The notes beneath the pieces are model-generated. The model did not search any database. It saw only the letters and a list, made by a program, of their open reading frames with translations, and was not told the origin of the DNA. Shown piece after piece: positions 9,786 to 21,640 of a stretch of 64,000 nt of DNA. This DNA comes from Thermothielavioides terrestris NRRL 8126. Its lineage: Eukaryota; Ascomycota; Sordariomycetes; Sordariales; Chaetomiaceae. Numbering within the stretch: the stretch's first letter is position 1; each line of letters starts with the position of its first letter. A program made the position numbers and the translations under genes. The DNA lies in NCBI RefSeq assembly GCF_000226115.1, contig NC_016458.1, positions 8,537,501-8,601,500 of the forward strand, read 5' to 3'.

Positions 9786-11020
9786 TCTCGGAGGATGCTT
9801 TTTTGTTGTCTTAAATATTGGTTGTCGGCCTTGTCAAGAGCGACACACGGGCAGCGCTGAGTGGGCATCCGGAACACCGAAACTCGAAGGCGCCAACCAG
9901 GTAGATTAACGGTATGCTGTGGCACTTGCCGTGTGCACCCAAGAGAGCAGGGTCCAGCTAATATGCGGATCGGAGGTGGGCTTTGGGGAAGTCCCAACGC
10001 GGCGCAGAACCCTGTTTATTAGGCCATTCCTTGACATCGGTCCCGATCTGATCGATGTCTCTCGGCGCGGAGACCGGGAAAGTCCGACGTGGCCGGCGCT
10101 CGGAGAGGATATAAGCGCCGACATGCACTTACCTTCACTGAACAACAGGGTACCTTAGTTACGGCAACCAACATCAGATTGATGGGAGTGGCTGTCGGTC
10201 TGTTGTTTCTTTTGCGAGCCATCGTGTCTCAGTCTCCCAGCCCTTCGCCGCCAGCCGCCATTTCGCTCATGATCTAGGTTACTCGCGGCTTCTGAAAAAG
10301 CAGGCCGCATGGCGCGCAAATGCACCACTTTCTTCGAGCACGGATTCATAACTTTGAAGTTCGAATCCTCAGTGTTGCGGCTGCTGACTTGGCGGCCGAA
10401 GGAATCGACGATTACGCGTCCGTTGATGTGCAGAGCGCACTGAGCTCCGTTAGACCGGCGGGAGCAGGGCATGCAGTGGTGCCAGGAATGAGAAGTGTCG
10501 GCCAGCACCGGGTTGGCGCGCACTTGCAAGGGAAGACAGGGTCACCGGGCTCGGCCAACGCAGATCGATTGCAATACACTAGTGAAGTGAAGCGTATGTC
10601 CGACGCGGTATGTCCGACGCGGGATCGGGCAACGGGCTGGGAATGTTGGGGGCGGGATGATGGCTGTTACCTACCTTAAGGTACCGTATTTAGTCCCGTC
10701 GCAGATCACATTAACTTCACGTGTGTATGCCGACATGCGAAGTGGTGTGATCGAGCCGTTTTAACGAGTGGAAGTTACAGCGCCTGCTCAGTGTGACGCT
10801 GGCCAGATTCGTCCCAGATCTCTCGCGTAGATTAGGCAGGCGGTGAAGCCTGTTGCAGCCAGGGTCAACCCAACGTCTCCACCACCTCGCAGAACTGCCG
10901 GTGTCTGTGCACTTGGCGGTCAATCTTTTCCTTTTTACTGCCGGACTCATCCACTCCAGCTTCAATGCCAACGAGGAGCCCGTATGTACCAGCCAGCACC
11001 CACACCACCGCCCATCAAGC
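9786..11020. other. Intergenic between mcr1 and dbp7
   Basis: Divergent promoter region, 1.2 kb. Small ORFs on both strands look like chance ORFs, and the ORF running into dbp7 from 10853 starts at a non-ATG-supported position. Nothing else is seen. Confidence 0.45.
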
Positions 11021-13528
11021 ATGGCCGACGATGGCATGCTGCTCAACTTTGAGCTCGGCGATGCGCCGCTAAAGAGCCAAGTCAAGTTCACGGGCGGCCG
11101 CTGGCGAGACCGGCTCAAGGCGCAGAGGAGCGCGAAACGAGAGCAGCAGCAGCAACAGCAGGGTGGCCCCTCCACGACCCCGCCAAGGCGCAGACCAGCC
11201 GCGGGCGGCGATCTCGAGTCGGGGCGGCCTGCGAAACGGCCGAGAACCGAGGATGCAGGCCCATCCAGACACGCAACAGTACCCAAGACGACGGCGGATG
11301 GTGCCGCCCGCAAGCCACCGAGCCATGCCATCAGGACGGGCCAGGTCTCGTCGAGCCTCTTCACGTCCAACCCGGTGCCCGTCACCTCGTTCGACCAGCC
11401 GCCAGCCGAGGAGGCCGAACCAGCGAAACCATCCAACGCGCCGCTGTCCGAAGAAGCCGAAAACTTCCACTCGCTGGGTCTCTCGCGCCGTATCGCCCAG
11501 CACCTGGCCGCGAAGCTGGAGATGAAGGCACCGACAGCGATACAGAAAAACACGGTACCGCAGCTGATCAGGGAGGATAGCGATGCCTTCCTGCAAGCTG
11601 AGACCGGTTCGGGAAAGACGCTGGCATACCTGCTGCCCATCGTCCATAGGATCATGGCCTTGAGCCTGCACGAGGACGGGACGCCCAAGGACACGAAGGT
11701 GCATCGGAACTCGGGCCTCTTCGCCATCATCTTGGCTCCCACCCGCGAGTTGTGCAAGCAGATTGCCGTCGTCTTGGAGAAGGTGCTGCGGTGCGCCCCG
11801 TGGCTGGTGTGCACCACTGTCATCGGAGGCGAGAGCAAGAAGTCGGAGAAGGCCCGGATACGCAAGGGTGTCAACATCCTGATTGCGACCCCCGGGCGGC
11901 TGGCCGATCACCTCGACAACACCAAGGTGCTCAACGTTGGTACCGTGCGGTGGCTCGTGCTGGACGAAGGCGACCGTATGATGGAGATGGGCTTCGAGGA
12001 CGATATTCGGACGATTGTCGGCAAGATCAGGGCAGATAAGCTGCAGAAGGAAAATGCTGAGGGTGTCGTGCTCGACGGCGTGCTTCCCTCCCGGAGAGTC
12101 ACGGTGCTGTGCTCGGCAACCATGAAGATGAACGTGCAAAAGCTGGGCGAGATCAGCCTGGAGGACGCCGTACACATCACGGCGTCCAAGTCCGACATGG
12201 AGAAGGACGTCGTGGCGCGCAATGAGGCCATCTTCGCGGCCCCTTCGCAGCTGAAACAATCTTGCATCATCGTGCCGGCCAAGCTGCGTCTAGTGACGTT
12301 GATTGCGCTCCTAAAGTCCACGTTTGCCAGACGGGGCTCCGTCATGAAGGCCATAATCTTCATCTCATGCGCCGATTCGGTCGACTTCCACTACGAGCTG
12401 CTCAAGGACACGAAGCCGCTGGAACCGCCGACACCAGAATCGTCGCCGACGAAACCGGATCGCAACGGTATCCACACGGAGTTAACCGTCGCTCCGGCTG
12501 CATACATCACGTCCCCCGCAAACCCCAGAGTCCTTCTGCACAAGCTCCACGGCTCGCTCGCACAGCCGGTGCGTTCCTCCACCTTGAACGCCTTCTCGAC
12601 CTGCAAGGACCCGGCCGTGCTCATCACGACCGACATCTCCTCCCGCGGACTCGACGTGCCTGCAGTCGATCTGGTTATCGAGTACGATCCGGCCTTTGCC
12701 GTCCCCGACCACGTGCACCGCATCGGCCGGACAGCCCGTGCCGGTCGTCCCGGCAAAGCCGTCCTCTTCCTCCTTCCTGGCTGCGAAGAGGGCTACACAT
12801 CCATTCTCCCCGCCTCCACGCCCATCACCCCACAACTCTACGAATCCATCCTGCAGAAGGGGCTCGCCACGGCAGTCAACCTTCCCTCCACCCACTCCAC
12901 CGCCGAAACCGAAAAGCAAACCTGGAGCTCCCGCGCCGAAGCCCTCCAACTGCACTTGGAGCAGCGGCTCCTCGTCGGCCCCACCACAGGCGGCGGAGAC
13001 GACGACCCTGCCGCAGGCGGCGACAGCGCCAGCAAGGCCAGCAGCAAAGGCAAGCCGAAATCCCAACAACACAAACCGCCGCCAAAAGCAAAACCCAGAG
13101 ACAATCCGCTGCTCGAGGCCGCCCGCCAGGCGTTCCGCTCCCACATCCGCGCCTACGCCACCCACGTCCGCGAGGAGCGCGTCTACTTCGACATCACGCA
13201 GCTGCACCTCGGCCACATGGCCAAGGCGTTTGCGCTGCGCGAGACCCCCGGCGGGATCGGCGGCGGGGTGGCGCGGCGGGCGGCGCAGGGTGGGAAGAAC
13301 GCGGCGGAGAATAAGAATAAGGGGAGGGCTGGTCATGGCAAGGCTGCCGGCGGTGGTAGCGGTGGTGGTGGTGGTGGTGGGGGTGGGAAGCGCGGTGGTG
13401 GTGGGGATGAGGATGATGATGATGATGATGGCGATGGCGTGGGCGCGGTGGATGAGGATGCGGCGCGGCGGATGAGGGAGAAGATGCGCTTGGTCATGAA
13501 CGCTTCGAGCGAGTTTAATATTGGTTGA
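11021..13528 (+). CDS. dbp7: ATP-dependent RNA helicase Dbp7 (DDX31)
   Basis: Intronless, 835 residues from MADDGMLLNFELGD at 11021. The open frame extends upstream to 10853, but that part is not conserved-looking. Motifs in order: Q-motif region (FHSLGLSRRIAQHL), motif I AETGSGKT at about 193, APTRELCKQ, TPGRLADHL, motif II LDEGD at about 314 (DEGD in place of DEAD), SAT, FISCADS, TTDISSRGLDVP and HRIGRTARAGR. Long basic N-terminal and C-terminal arms are present; the tail is a Gly-rich plus poly-Asp low-complexity stretch encoded near 13340-13440. Family role: 60S ribosomal subunit assembly in the nucleolus. Glutamine and alanine/glycine-rich stretches vary in this family and carry no special meaning. 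Confidence 0.95.
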   Translation: MADDGMLLNFELGDAPLKSQVKFTGGRWRDRLKAQRSAKREQQQQQQGGPSTTPPRRRPAAGGDLESGRPAKRPRTEDAGPSRHATVPKTTADGAARKPPSHAIRTGQVSSSLFTSNPVPVTSFDQPPAEEAEPAKPSNAPLSEEAENFHSLGLSRRIAQHLAAKLEMKAPTAIQKNTVPQLIREDSDAFLQAETGSGKTLAYLLPIVHRIMALSLHEDGTPKDTKVHRNSGLFAIILAPTRELCKQIAVVLEKVLRCAPWLVCTTVIGGESKKSEKARIRKGVNILIATPGRLADHLDNTKVLNVGTVRWLVLDEGDRMMEMGFEDDIRTIVGKIRADKLQKENAEGVVLDGVLPSRRVTVLCSATMKMNVQKLGEISLEDAVHITASKSDMEKDVVARNEAIFAAPSQLKQSCIIVPAKLRLVTLIALLKSTFARRGSVMKAIIFISCADSVDFHYELLKDTKPLEPPTPESSPTKPDRNGIHTELTVAPAAYITSPANPRVLLHKLHGSLAQPVRSSTLNAFSTCKDPAVLITTDISSRGLDVPAVDLVIEYDPAFAVPDHVHRIGRTARAGRPGKAVLFLLPGCEEGYTSILPASTPITPQLYESILQKGLATAVNLPSTHSTAETEKQTWSSRAEALQLHLEQRLLVGPTTGGGDDDPAAGGDSASKASSKGKPKSQQHKPPPKAKPRDNPLLEAARQAFRSHIRAYATHVREERVYFDITQLHLGHMAKAFALRETPGGIGGGVARRAAQGGKNAAENKNKGRAGHGKAAGGGSGGGGGGGGGKRGGGGDEDDDDDDGDGVGAVDEDAARRMREKMRLVMNASSEFNIG

Positions 13529-13817
13529 GGGGGGATGTGGGGGTCGTTGGAGACGGTGGGAGTGGTAGGTGTGATGGTGAGTGATGGGTTGTGTGAGATG
13601 CTTCGCTGATGTGCCAGTGATTTGGTTATATACCCCGGGGGAGGTTGCCATAGACAGTTGGGAAAAGTAGAGGTTCTCTAAGTGGATTGTCGGAGCGCAT
13701 CTCTTGGAGACGGGCCACACGGAGTAGTGGCAAAAGAACAAGCTTGAACGGGCTCAACTCACGCAACTGCGATTGTCTTGTCCCAGTCGTTTCTCAAATG
13801 GGGCAGGCCCGAGATAT
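13529..13817. other. dbp7 3' flank up to the retrotransposon
   Basis: GC-typical unique sequence that ends abruptly at the target-site duplication of the Copia element. Confidence 0.5.
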
Positions 13818-13822
13818 CTGAT

Positions 13823-14032
13823 TGTCAGAACCAGCCCGGCCCAGGGCTCCGGGCCGGCCCACCGAGATTAGGATCCACCGGCTTGATGCCCAACTGCCGC
13901 CCAAGACTGGGCTCCTAATCAGGAGAACTCTCCTACAATACAACATCTTCAATACTACGATTGATCCTAGTTGTATATATCGCTTATATCGTAATAGCTT
14001 TATCTTCCTAAGCCTATACAACGGTTCTAATA
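13823..14032 (+). repeat. 5' LTR of the Copia element
   Basis: Starts TGTCAGAACC. The first ~115 bp are GC-rich and unmutated; from about 13940 to the end it shows C-to-T changes relative to the 3' LTR. Its last two bases align with the CA end of the 3' LTR. Confidence 0.9.
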
Positions 14033-17000
14033 ATTAAAAGTCTCATTAGCTTAAAAACCTAGCCCTATCTCTAAATATATAGCCTTATATATAGCGTTTA
14101 GTAGTAACTACTATATCTTCGAAAGCTAATATAAAGATCGATATTATCCTAGCTAGCCTAGATAATTAGGTAGCTTAGAATTGCGAGTTCGTCAATAAGG
14201 CTAAGCATCTCGATCTACTCGACTATTTCGAAGGCAAGGCGGAGCTACTCCCAAAGCCTATACCGGCTAATATCTACGACCTCACCTAGGAACGTATTTA
14301 GCGTAAGCTCTAGGAATATATCGTCGAACTATAGGCTTCTACGTTAGCTATAGCCAACGTAGGAGCCCTAGCCGACCTAGGAGCATCCTCTACGAGCAAG
14401 TAGTAGCCTAGCACTATATCTATAGCCTAGCTACCCTAGGATAACGATATAGATTCCTAGACCCTCTCTAAGAGCAAAGGCCTATAAGAGTAACTTAATA
14501 TCAAGGCGTTGAACGCTAGCTAGAGGAGGCTCTATAGAGATAGAGAAAGGTAGTTTAATAACAATATCGCTATTATCATTATATAGGTTAAGAAGGATCT
14601 AGACTATAAATATAAGGACTATAAATGCTAAACCAACTACTTTACTAAGATACTAACCTTTATAACTACTATAGTAGTAGCTAACTACTAGTCTACCTAC
14701 TTTATAGAGTATACTAATCTTCGAATATAGTATAATAACCTTAAGAAGACCGTTTAATTAACTATTAAAACGATAATTAAACTTCGAATATATATTTATA
14801 TATACTTTAATACGTTTAAATACCTTAGGAATATATATATTAAAGAGGTTAATTTCAAGAGGTAGCTTATTAAGTAGGAGAGCTTAATAGATAAGGCCTC
14901 CCTTTAGAAAATAAGTAAGGCGAAGGATCCTAGCCTATAGTTCAACGAACTAATAGCTATATTAGAGAAGCTATTCCTAAGCTTTATTTCCCTCTATACT
15001 ATAAGTAAGATAGAGATCTTAGAGAAGCTAACCTTTTAAGATATAGCTATAGAGGTTTATAAAGGTATATACCTATTCCTTAAGAAAGCGCTTAGCTATA
15101 TAGGAAAAGGATCTTTCTTAATATATAGCCCTAGAGAAAAAGAAAATAAGGACCTTAAGCAACTAGAAGATTAAGAGGATCGCCCTAGACGCTAAACCAA
15201 TTATAAAAAGGGAGCTAGAATTGGCTGATCCTACTTTAAATATAAACTAAGCGCGCTTATAGCTCCTAGTACCTCTATAAGGTCCTTAAGCATATTAAGG
15301 AAGTGCTATACCTATAATTACTTCTATTCGACTAAGTAGTATTACTATTTAAACCCTAAGAGTATACCGCTTAGGTAAGAACCTAGAGAATATATCAAAG
15401 CTTATATAAAAGCTAATTTAAAGGCTAATTCAACTCTATAAATAGAGGCTAACAAGCTCTAGATAAAGAGGTCTAGAAGTAGCCTTGCTAACAACGTAAA
15501 GAGCGATATAAACGAAGATCTACTATTGTATTAACTAGCTAACCACTCTAAGAGAGCTATAGCTACACTCTTAACGAAGGAGCCTAAGGTTCCTAAAGTA
15601 GATATAGCCAATGCTAACGCCTCTAAAGAGGGCACTACTCCTAAAGAGAGCACTACCTAGGAAGAGGGTAACGCCCCTAAAGTAGGTATCGTCTCCGATA
15701 TAGGCAACGCCTCTAAAGTAGGCACTAACATTATAGCGATATTTAGCTACTAATATATTATAAGAATATAGTAGTAGAGAGCTATAGGTAAATATATAGC
15801 GAGCTTCGCTATAATCCTAGCTATATTCTAGGTAAGCTAAAGATATTCTTTAATCAACTTAGTAATCCTAGATTTAAAGTCAACTATTTATATCGCTAAC
15901 TATCTAAGTAAATTCAAAAGGCCTCCTAAGTTAGCTATACTTAATAACTATATCTAGGTAAACGAGCACCCTATTTAGATTAAAGGATATAATAAGATAG
16001 ATATTAAACTGTAGAACGACAAAGGTATTATAGTCCTTACACTATACAATGTAGCCTATTACCTAACCTTCGTATATAACATTATATTATTAAAGTAGCT
16101 CAATCGACAAAGGATCTAATAGGATAATAGGCTAGAGAGTACGTTGAACTACCTACTTAGACGCTATAATTATACTCTCCTTAGATATATTATAAAGAAG
16201 CTCTAATAATATATTCTTAAATATATACCTAAAGACTATACGCCTATAGCCTTTACTATCTAAATAAAGAGGCTCGATTACTAGGCTCGCTATATAGAAA
16301 GCGTAGTAGATACTATAACCTAGCACTTACGCCTTAGCTATATAGGCCTAAGAGCCTTTAAACACTTCGTTAATTTCTTGTAAAGAGGGTATATCAAAGG
16401 TGTACCAACATTCAAGTATAATAGCTATAGCCTTAGTAAGTTTAAACGTAGGCCTAATTACATTCCTAGGCTATTGAACTATAGCCTAGGCGATAGGATC
16501 GCCCTAGATCTATACCCTTTCTAAGAAGGCTAATAGCACTTTAAATATCTATTATTAGCGATAGATCGCTATTTAAATATAATATAGGACTACTATCTAT
16601 ATAATCGCGAGACACTAAGTATCCTAGTAGCTATTAAACACCTCGCTATATTGTTTAAAAAGCAGTGTTAGCTATGTATTAAGGTCCTAGAGTATAACAA
16701 CGAATTTATATAGGCGAGTGCTATCACTACCTAGGTAGAAAGACAAAGTATCTAAATGAAGCTTTCAACGCCTAATACGCCTATATAGAATAGAGGTGCT
16801 AAACGTTTAAAGGATATAATCAAGGAGAAGGCTAGAACAATGGCTATTAGTATATAGTTGCTAGGGCAACTATAGCTAAAAGTCACTAGAGCTATAATAT
16901 ATCTCTATAATAAGACACTATTTTTAACAACAAAGTAGATAACGCTATTAGATCGCTTTTATACCTTCTTTACTAAGAGAGATAGCCTAAGAGCCTTAAA

Positions 17001-19638
17001 GTACAAGCTATATTAAAGACATTTAAAGGTCTATAGTTGTAAAGTATTTACTATAACAAATGCTACTAAAAAGAAAGAAAGGTACTTTAAGTAGTTCCAA
17101 CTAAAAGCTTAGATCGGTTACCTTATAGGATATAATTCCTTGAATATCTATTGTATTTAGAACCTAGCTACTAACTAAGTAGTATATATATACGATATAA
17201 TCTTTAACGAGAAGTAGGTATACCTAAGCGATCTAAAGCTTATAGTATAGGATATCCCCTAAATAGACTTTAAAGAGCTAAAGCACTAGCTTAATATTAA
17301 AGGCGCTAATAACGCTGATTAGCTAGATAATAGCGATCTTATACCTATAGCTAAGGAAGAGAATATAATAAAGACGTTTAATATACCTTTAGTAACCTTC
17401 GAAGAACTAGAAAAGAGCTTAGCTACTATCGACAAAGTATTAAATACTATTGTAGTAAAAGGCAACGCTATAGGCACCTTTCTAGAGTTCTAATATCTAA
17501 CTCCTCTATCTACTTCGCTAAACGCCCTAATTATAGCTACCTTCCTAGGCTTACGTTCGCCTAAAGCCTCTAAAAGAGCGTTCTAGCTATAGGAGGCTAC
17601 CTTCAATGTAGAAATATTAGGCCCTAGAGCTATCGAATATAGGTACTTAAAGAGGATTCTCTATATAGAGGAAGAAAGAGAGGAACTTATTTAAAAGAGT
17701 AAAAAGAAGGCTAAGAAGGTAGTCGATACTATTAAAAAGGAAGATAGCGATATTAAAAGGATCTTCTAAGAAGAAGTTGGTCGCTTATAGTAAGAAGGTA
17801 AGCTTAGATCTATCTACTAGTCGATACTCCTACCTATACCTCAATAGCACTCTAAACTTAAAGATCACCTACTAGGCTAGCTATTCCTAGAAGCTAAATG
17901 TAATTATCTTCGAAGCTATAAAGTAATAGGCTCCTAGAAAGAGATTCGCTACTATAATAAGAAGGCTTAGGGCAAATAGATCCTAGATTATATATAGATA
18001 TATATCTATAAGTTTAATAAAAGTAGATACCTTATTAAATATAAAGCGAGGCTCGTAGTATATAGCGATTAATAAAAGAAGAGGTTCGCTAAGGTGAACT
18101 ATATAGCTATACTCACTATATAATCCTTTAGAACAGTGTTTACTATTATAGCAAGGTTCAACTTAGAACTAAAGTAGTTCGCTATAATCAACATCTTTGT
18201 CAATATAAAGATCGATAAAGATATTTATATAGAGATGCTATATAGCTATTATAAGCTAAGAACTATCTTAAAGCTAAAGAAAGTACTCTATAGTCTATAA
18301 AAGTCTCCCCTCCTCTAGCAACAAGAGCTAACGGCTACCCTAAGGAACCTAAGGTTCTAGGCTATACTATAAGAGCCCTATATTATAATAAATAAAGATA
18401 TTATTATCTTCTTCTATATAGATAATATCGTCTTTACCTATTATAAAAAGGATCAATATCGAGCTAACAAAGTAATTAGCTAGCTATAAGAAAAATATAA
18501 GCTTATAAAAGAAGATAACCTCCTATAGTTCCTAAGTATAGAGATTTATTACAATTATAAAAGGCGTTTAATTTAGCTTAGCTAAATGGTATATATTGAG
18601 AAAATTATAAAGTTCGCTTAGGAAGAAGGAGAGCTAGAGACTCTAATAGCTAAGGGCAAATTACTCCTATACAATGATATTACTAGCTATAGCTCTATTA
18701 AACTCTATTAAAGGAAGGTTAGCTTAATCCTATATACCACTATTAATATACGCCTAGACATTGCCTTTATAGCCTCTAAACTTATATAGTTCAACTAGAA
18801 CCTAGGATTAGAATACTACTATATAGCTAATTAAGTATTATAATACCTCTATTAAATAAGGTTTTAGGCCCTCTAGCTAAAAGGAGGAGATATCCTAATT
18901 GTAGCTAGCGATACTAGCTTTATTAATAATAATATCGATTATAAAAGCTTATAAAGTTATATTATTATCCTATTTAAAGGGCTAATCGTTTAGCGAGCTA
19001 GTAAATAGGATATAGTAACTATATTAACTATAAAGGTAGAGCTATTAGTACTGATATAGATAGTAAAAGAGGGTATATTCCTTTAATATCTATTAGAGGC
19101 ATTAGAGATATATCTAGATAATAAGATCTTATTAATCTAGTACAATAATAAATAGATGATCTAACTAATCAACGCTAAGATACCTATACTATAGATAAAG
19201 CTAAAATATATCAACATTTATAACTATTAGCTATACTAAGAAGCTTAGAATAAAAGGGTTAATATAGATTATATACCCTCGAACTAGATATTAGCCAACG
19301 GCTTAACAAAGACGCTAAAACTAAAGCCCTATAGAAAGTTTATAGAAATATTTAATCTAACGGATATCTAAGCCTTTATCGAGATCTACGTCTACTAGGC
19401 GGTATAGAAGGAAGAAGTATAGGGCTAGAAGAAAGCTCTAGCTAAGCCAAAAGTTTAGTTTACAATGTAATATATAGGATTAAGAAGAGTAGACGTAGAA
19501 GGCTTAGTAGATCAAGACGATAGTAGAAGGACCTTAACACTATAAAATTACTAGATTAGGAAGAACGTAGTATTAGGAATAGCTTTATAGATTACTAGAT
19601 TTAGCAAGCTAGAGCCGGAGGCTCGACCTAGGGGGGTA

Positions 19639-19848
19639 TATTAAAACTAGCCTAGCCTAGGGCTCCGGGCCGGCCCACTGAGATTAGGATCCACCGGCTT
19701 GATGCCCAACTGCCGCCTAAGACTGGGCTCCTAATCAGGAGAACTCTCCCACAATACAACATCTTCAACACCACGATTGATCCCAGTTGTATACATCGCT
19801 TACATCGTGATAGCTTCATCTTCCTGAGCCTACGCAGCGGTTCCAACA
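19639..19848 (+). repeat. 3' LTR of the Copia element
   Basis: Mutated only in its first ~20 bp (TATTAAAACTAG against TGTCAGAACCAG in the 5' LTR) and otherwise close to the presumed unmutated sequence. It ends TTCCAACA, followed by the CTGAT duplication. Confidence 0.9.
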
Positions 19849-20079
19849 CTGATGCCTGCTCCGTGCGACCTGGCAATAGAGACTTTGACTTCAGGCAAAG
19901 AGACACCGCGGCTTCTGAGCCCAGCGCCAGAGAGCCCGATCTATACCTAGAGGTGACAGAAGAGTGCGAAATCAACAATTGAATTCAGGAGCGACCCATG
20001 CCCCACGCGTGTAGGCGCCAACTGCTAAGCTGGGCAGACGCTGGCGCTAAATACAAGGATGGGTGTCAGCATCCGGGAG

Positions 20080-20956
20080 CTACTTGCCGCCCTTCTTCTT
20101 CTTCTTCAGCCTGAGCATGGCCAGCAGCAGCTGCCGCAGGCGCCTCTCCTCCTTGCCGCCCATCGTCTTTCTCGGCGCGATGGCGGCCAGCAGCTGCTGC
20201 CCCAAACGCTTCTTGTCCCTGCCGTCCATGGCGGCCAGCAGCTGCTGTCGCAGCCGTTTCTCCTTGTTTCCACCCCTCTTTTCTTTCTTTGGCTTGAGCG
20301 CGGCCACCGTGAGCTCGACCACCAGCTGCCGCAGGAACTTGTCCGCCTCGCGCTGCTTCATGCTCTTCTTCGCCTTCACGATCTTCTTCGCCTGCTTGCT
20401 CTCTTCCTCGCTCGCCTTTTTTTCGCTTTTCTTCTCCTCGCTCTTCTCGTCCTCGCCCTCCGCTTCCTCCTTCACCCAATCGCTGCTCCTCTCATTCTGG
20501 ACGTTTCTGGCCTCCACGGCGGCGGGCTTTTTCTCCTTGTCCTGCATGTGGAAGGCAGCGAACACGTGGGCGTGGCCTTGGGCGCGCTCCTGTCCGAGCT
20601 CGACCTCGTTTTGCTCTGAGGAGTCGGAGGAGGAGTCGGAGGAGGAGTCGGAGGAGGACTCGAATGGCCATTTGCTCTGAAGGATCTCACTGACGGTGCT
20701 GACACGGCTGTTAGCACCGCTGGCGTACGTCTTACGCGTCTCCCAACCCGATGCGGGGCGAAACTGACTTCCTGCTGGTGCCAGAACCGGACCTCATCTC
20801 GGCTGTGGCGACCCATTTCCTCTCCTCGGCCGCCCTGGCGGCGCGGGCTTTTCTAAGCGCCGTGAGGTACGCGTTTCTCGGCGTCGTCGCCGTTGTAGTT
20901 GATGTTGGCGGTGGCGGTTGACGACGGTATTTCGGCATCGCCATTGTTGTTGCCAT
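20080..20956 (-). CDS. Lysine-rich protein with helical repeat tail (unknown)
   Basis: Two exons (20736-20956, 20080-20689) joined across a 46-bp intron (donor GTAAGA, branch GCTAAC, acceptor GTCAG) give 276 residues. The first ATG after the in-frame stretch is 20956; MPKYRR at 20938 is an alternative. The N-terminal part is Arg/Ala-rich (NAYLTALRKARAARAAEERKW), and a Ser/Asp block (SSSDSSSD repeats) follows. A long Lys/Glu coil comes next. The C-terminal third holds four related units built on L-R-Q-L-L/L-A: FLRQLVVELTVAAL, RLRQQLLAAM, RLGQQLLAAI and RLRQLLLAML, each followed by a basic run. Composition suggests a nuclear/nucleolar protein, but no named domain was recognised. The 3' end lies 230 bp from the retrotransposon. 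Confidence 0.6.
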
Positions 20957-21390
20957 TGTTGCTGTTGTTTTGATTTGGTGGTGGTGGTTGACAACGGCTG
21001 GCGTGACTCGAGAGGAAGGGGATGAGAAAGGAAGAATTTTGGAGAGAGTTTTTGCAGGCACCCTGACAGCTCCGGTATTTACTCGAGCACTACCTTACGG
21101 TAAGCGTCATTTGCTGGCAGAAACTCACAATGGCTGGTACATTGCTATTGTTCTCGCTGTCAATAGCCACGATGGCGCTTGTAGGAAGGACCTAAATGTA
21201 GCGCTCAACACCGCGCACACTAAGTTACCCGCGAAGGAAGAGGCGCTATTCAAATGCAGGCTATCAATGGCGCTGAATAGCCACACACGATAAACACGCG
21301 CATGAGATCAATGGCCGCATCAGGGCAGCAGCGCCGTCGGGTTCTCCCTCAGGGAAGCCATTCGCAATGAGCCCCGCGACGCTCTTGCAC
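20957..21390. other. Intergenic upstream of the Lys-rich gene
   Basis: Presumed promoter region; no other feature seen. Confidence 0.35.
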
Positions 21391-21640
21391 AGCATGTACT
21401 GCGCGCCTACTGCATTTACGGCGTGCCAGCCTGGCTCACAAAGGCGCCATGCTCGCTGCCAAACCGATCGAGCAGCGTGCCGGCCGGCAGCGTGACATTA
21501 CCCTTGATGGTCTTCCTCCCGTCACTCCCCCGTCATCGGCCCCATCCGCATCAGCGAGCGTGAACCCATCCTGCGGCGGGCACTCCCATCAGCCATGGGT
21601 CTCATTGAACCGGCGGCGGAGAAAACTCGCCAGGACACAG
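21391..21640 (-). pseudogene. Decayed TNT-domain (NADase-like) gene fragment
   Basis: Read on the minus strand, two short stretches resemble the TNT family of NAD glycohydrolases found in bacterial and fungal secreted proteins. One is a CPPQDGF-type segment near 21585 in one frame, the other a segment with the family-like DRFGSE motif near 21470 in another frame. They are separated by a frame change near 21525. The second stretch runs into stops at 21416-21418 and 21407-21409, and a stop also precedes the first. No start codon, signal peptide or downstream catalytic part could be joined. I treat it as a non-functional relic. The match rests on a short motif only. Confidence 0.4.

Larger units (their letters stand above)
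13818..19853 (+). mobile_element. Ty1/Copia LTR retrotransposon, RIP-inactivated
   Basis: Complete element at 13823-19848 (6026 bp) with 210-bp LTRs, flanked by the 5-bp duplication CTGAT (13818-13822, 19849-19853). A purine run GGGGGG precedes the 3' LTR. The interior is extremely TA-rich with stops in all frames and few CpA/TpG, while CpG survives; this is the outcome expected of RIP at CpA. Decayed protein traces on the plus strand show the order integrase then reverse transcriptase then RNase H, which is Copia rather than Gypsy. They are a DRY-type integrase segment near 16563 with a DNEF-like segment near 16700, a reverse-transcriptase active site read as FFYIDNIVF (parental YVDD) near 18409-18435, and an RNase H trace near 19030. 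No intact ORF remains. Confidence 0.93.

Noticed and set aside
10853..11020. N-terminal extension of Dbp7 (56 residues)
   Set aside because: Sequence is unlike the conserved start MADDG; the ATG at 11021 is in a better context and gives the usual family length.
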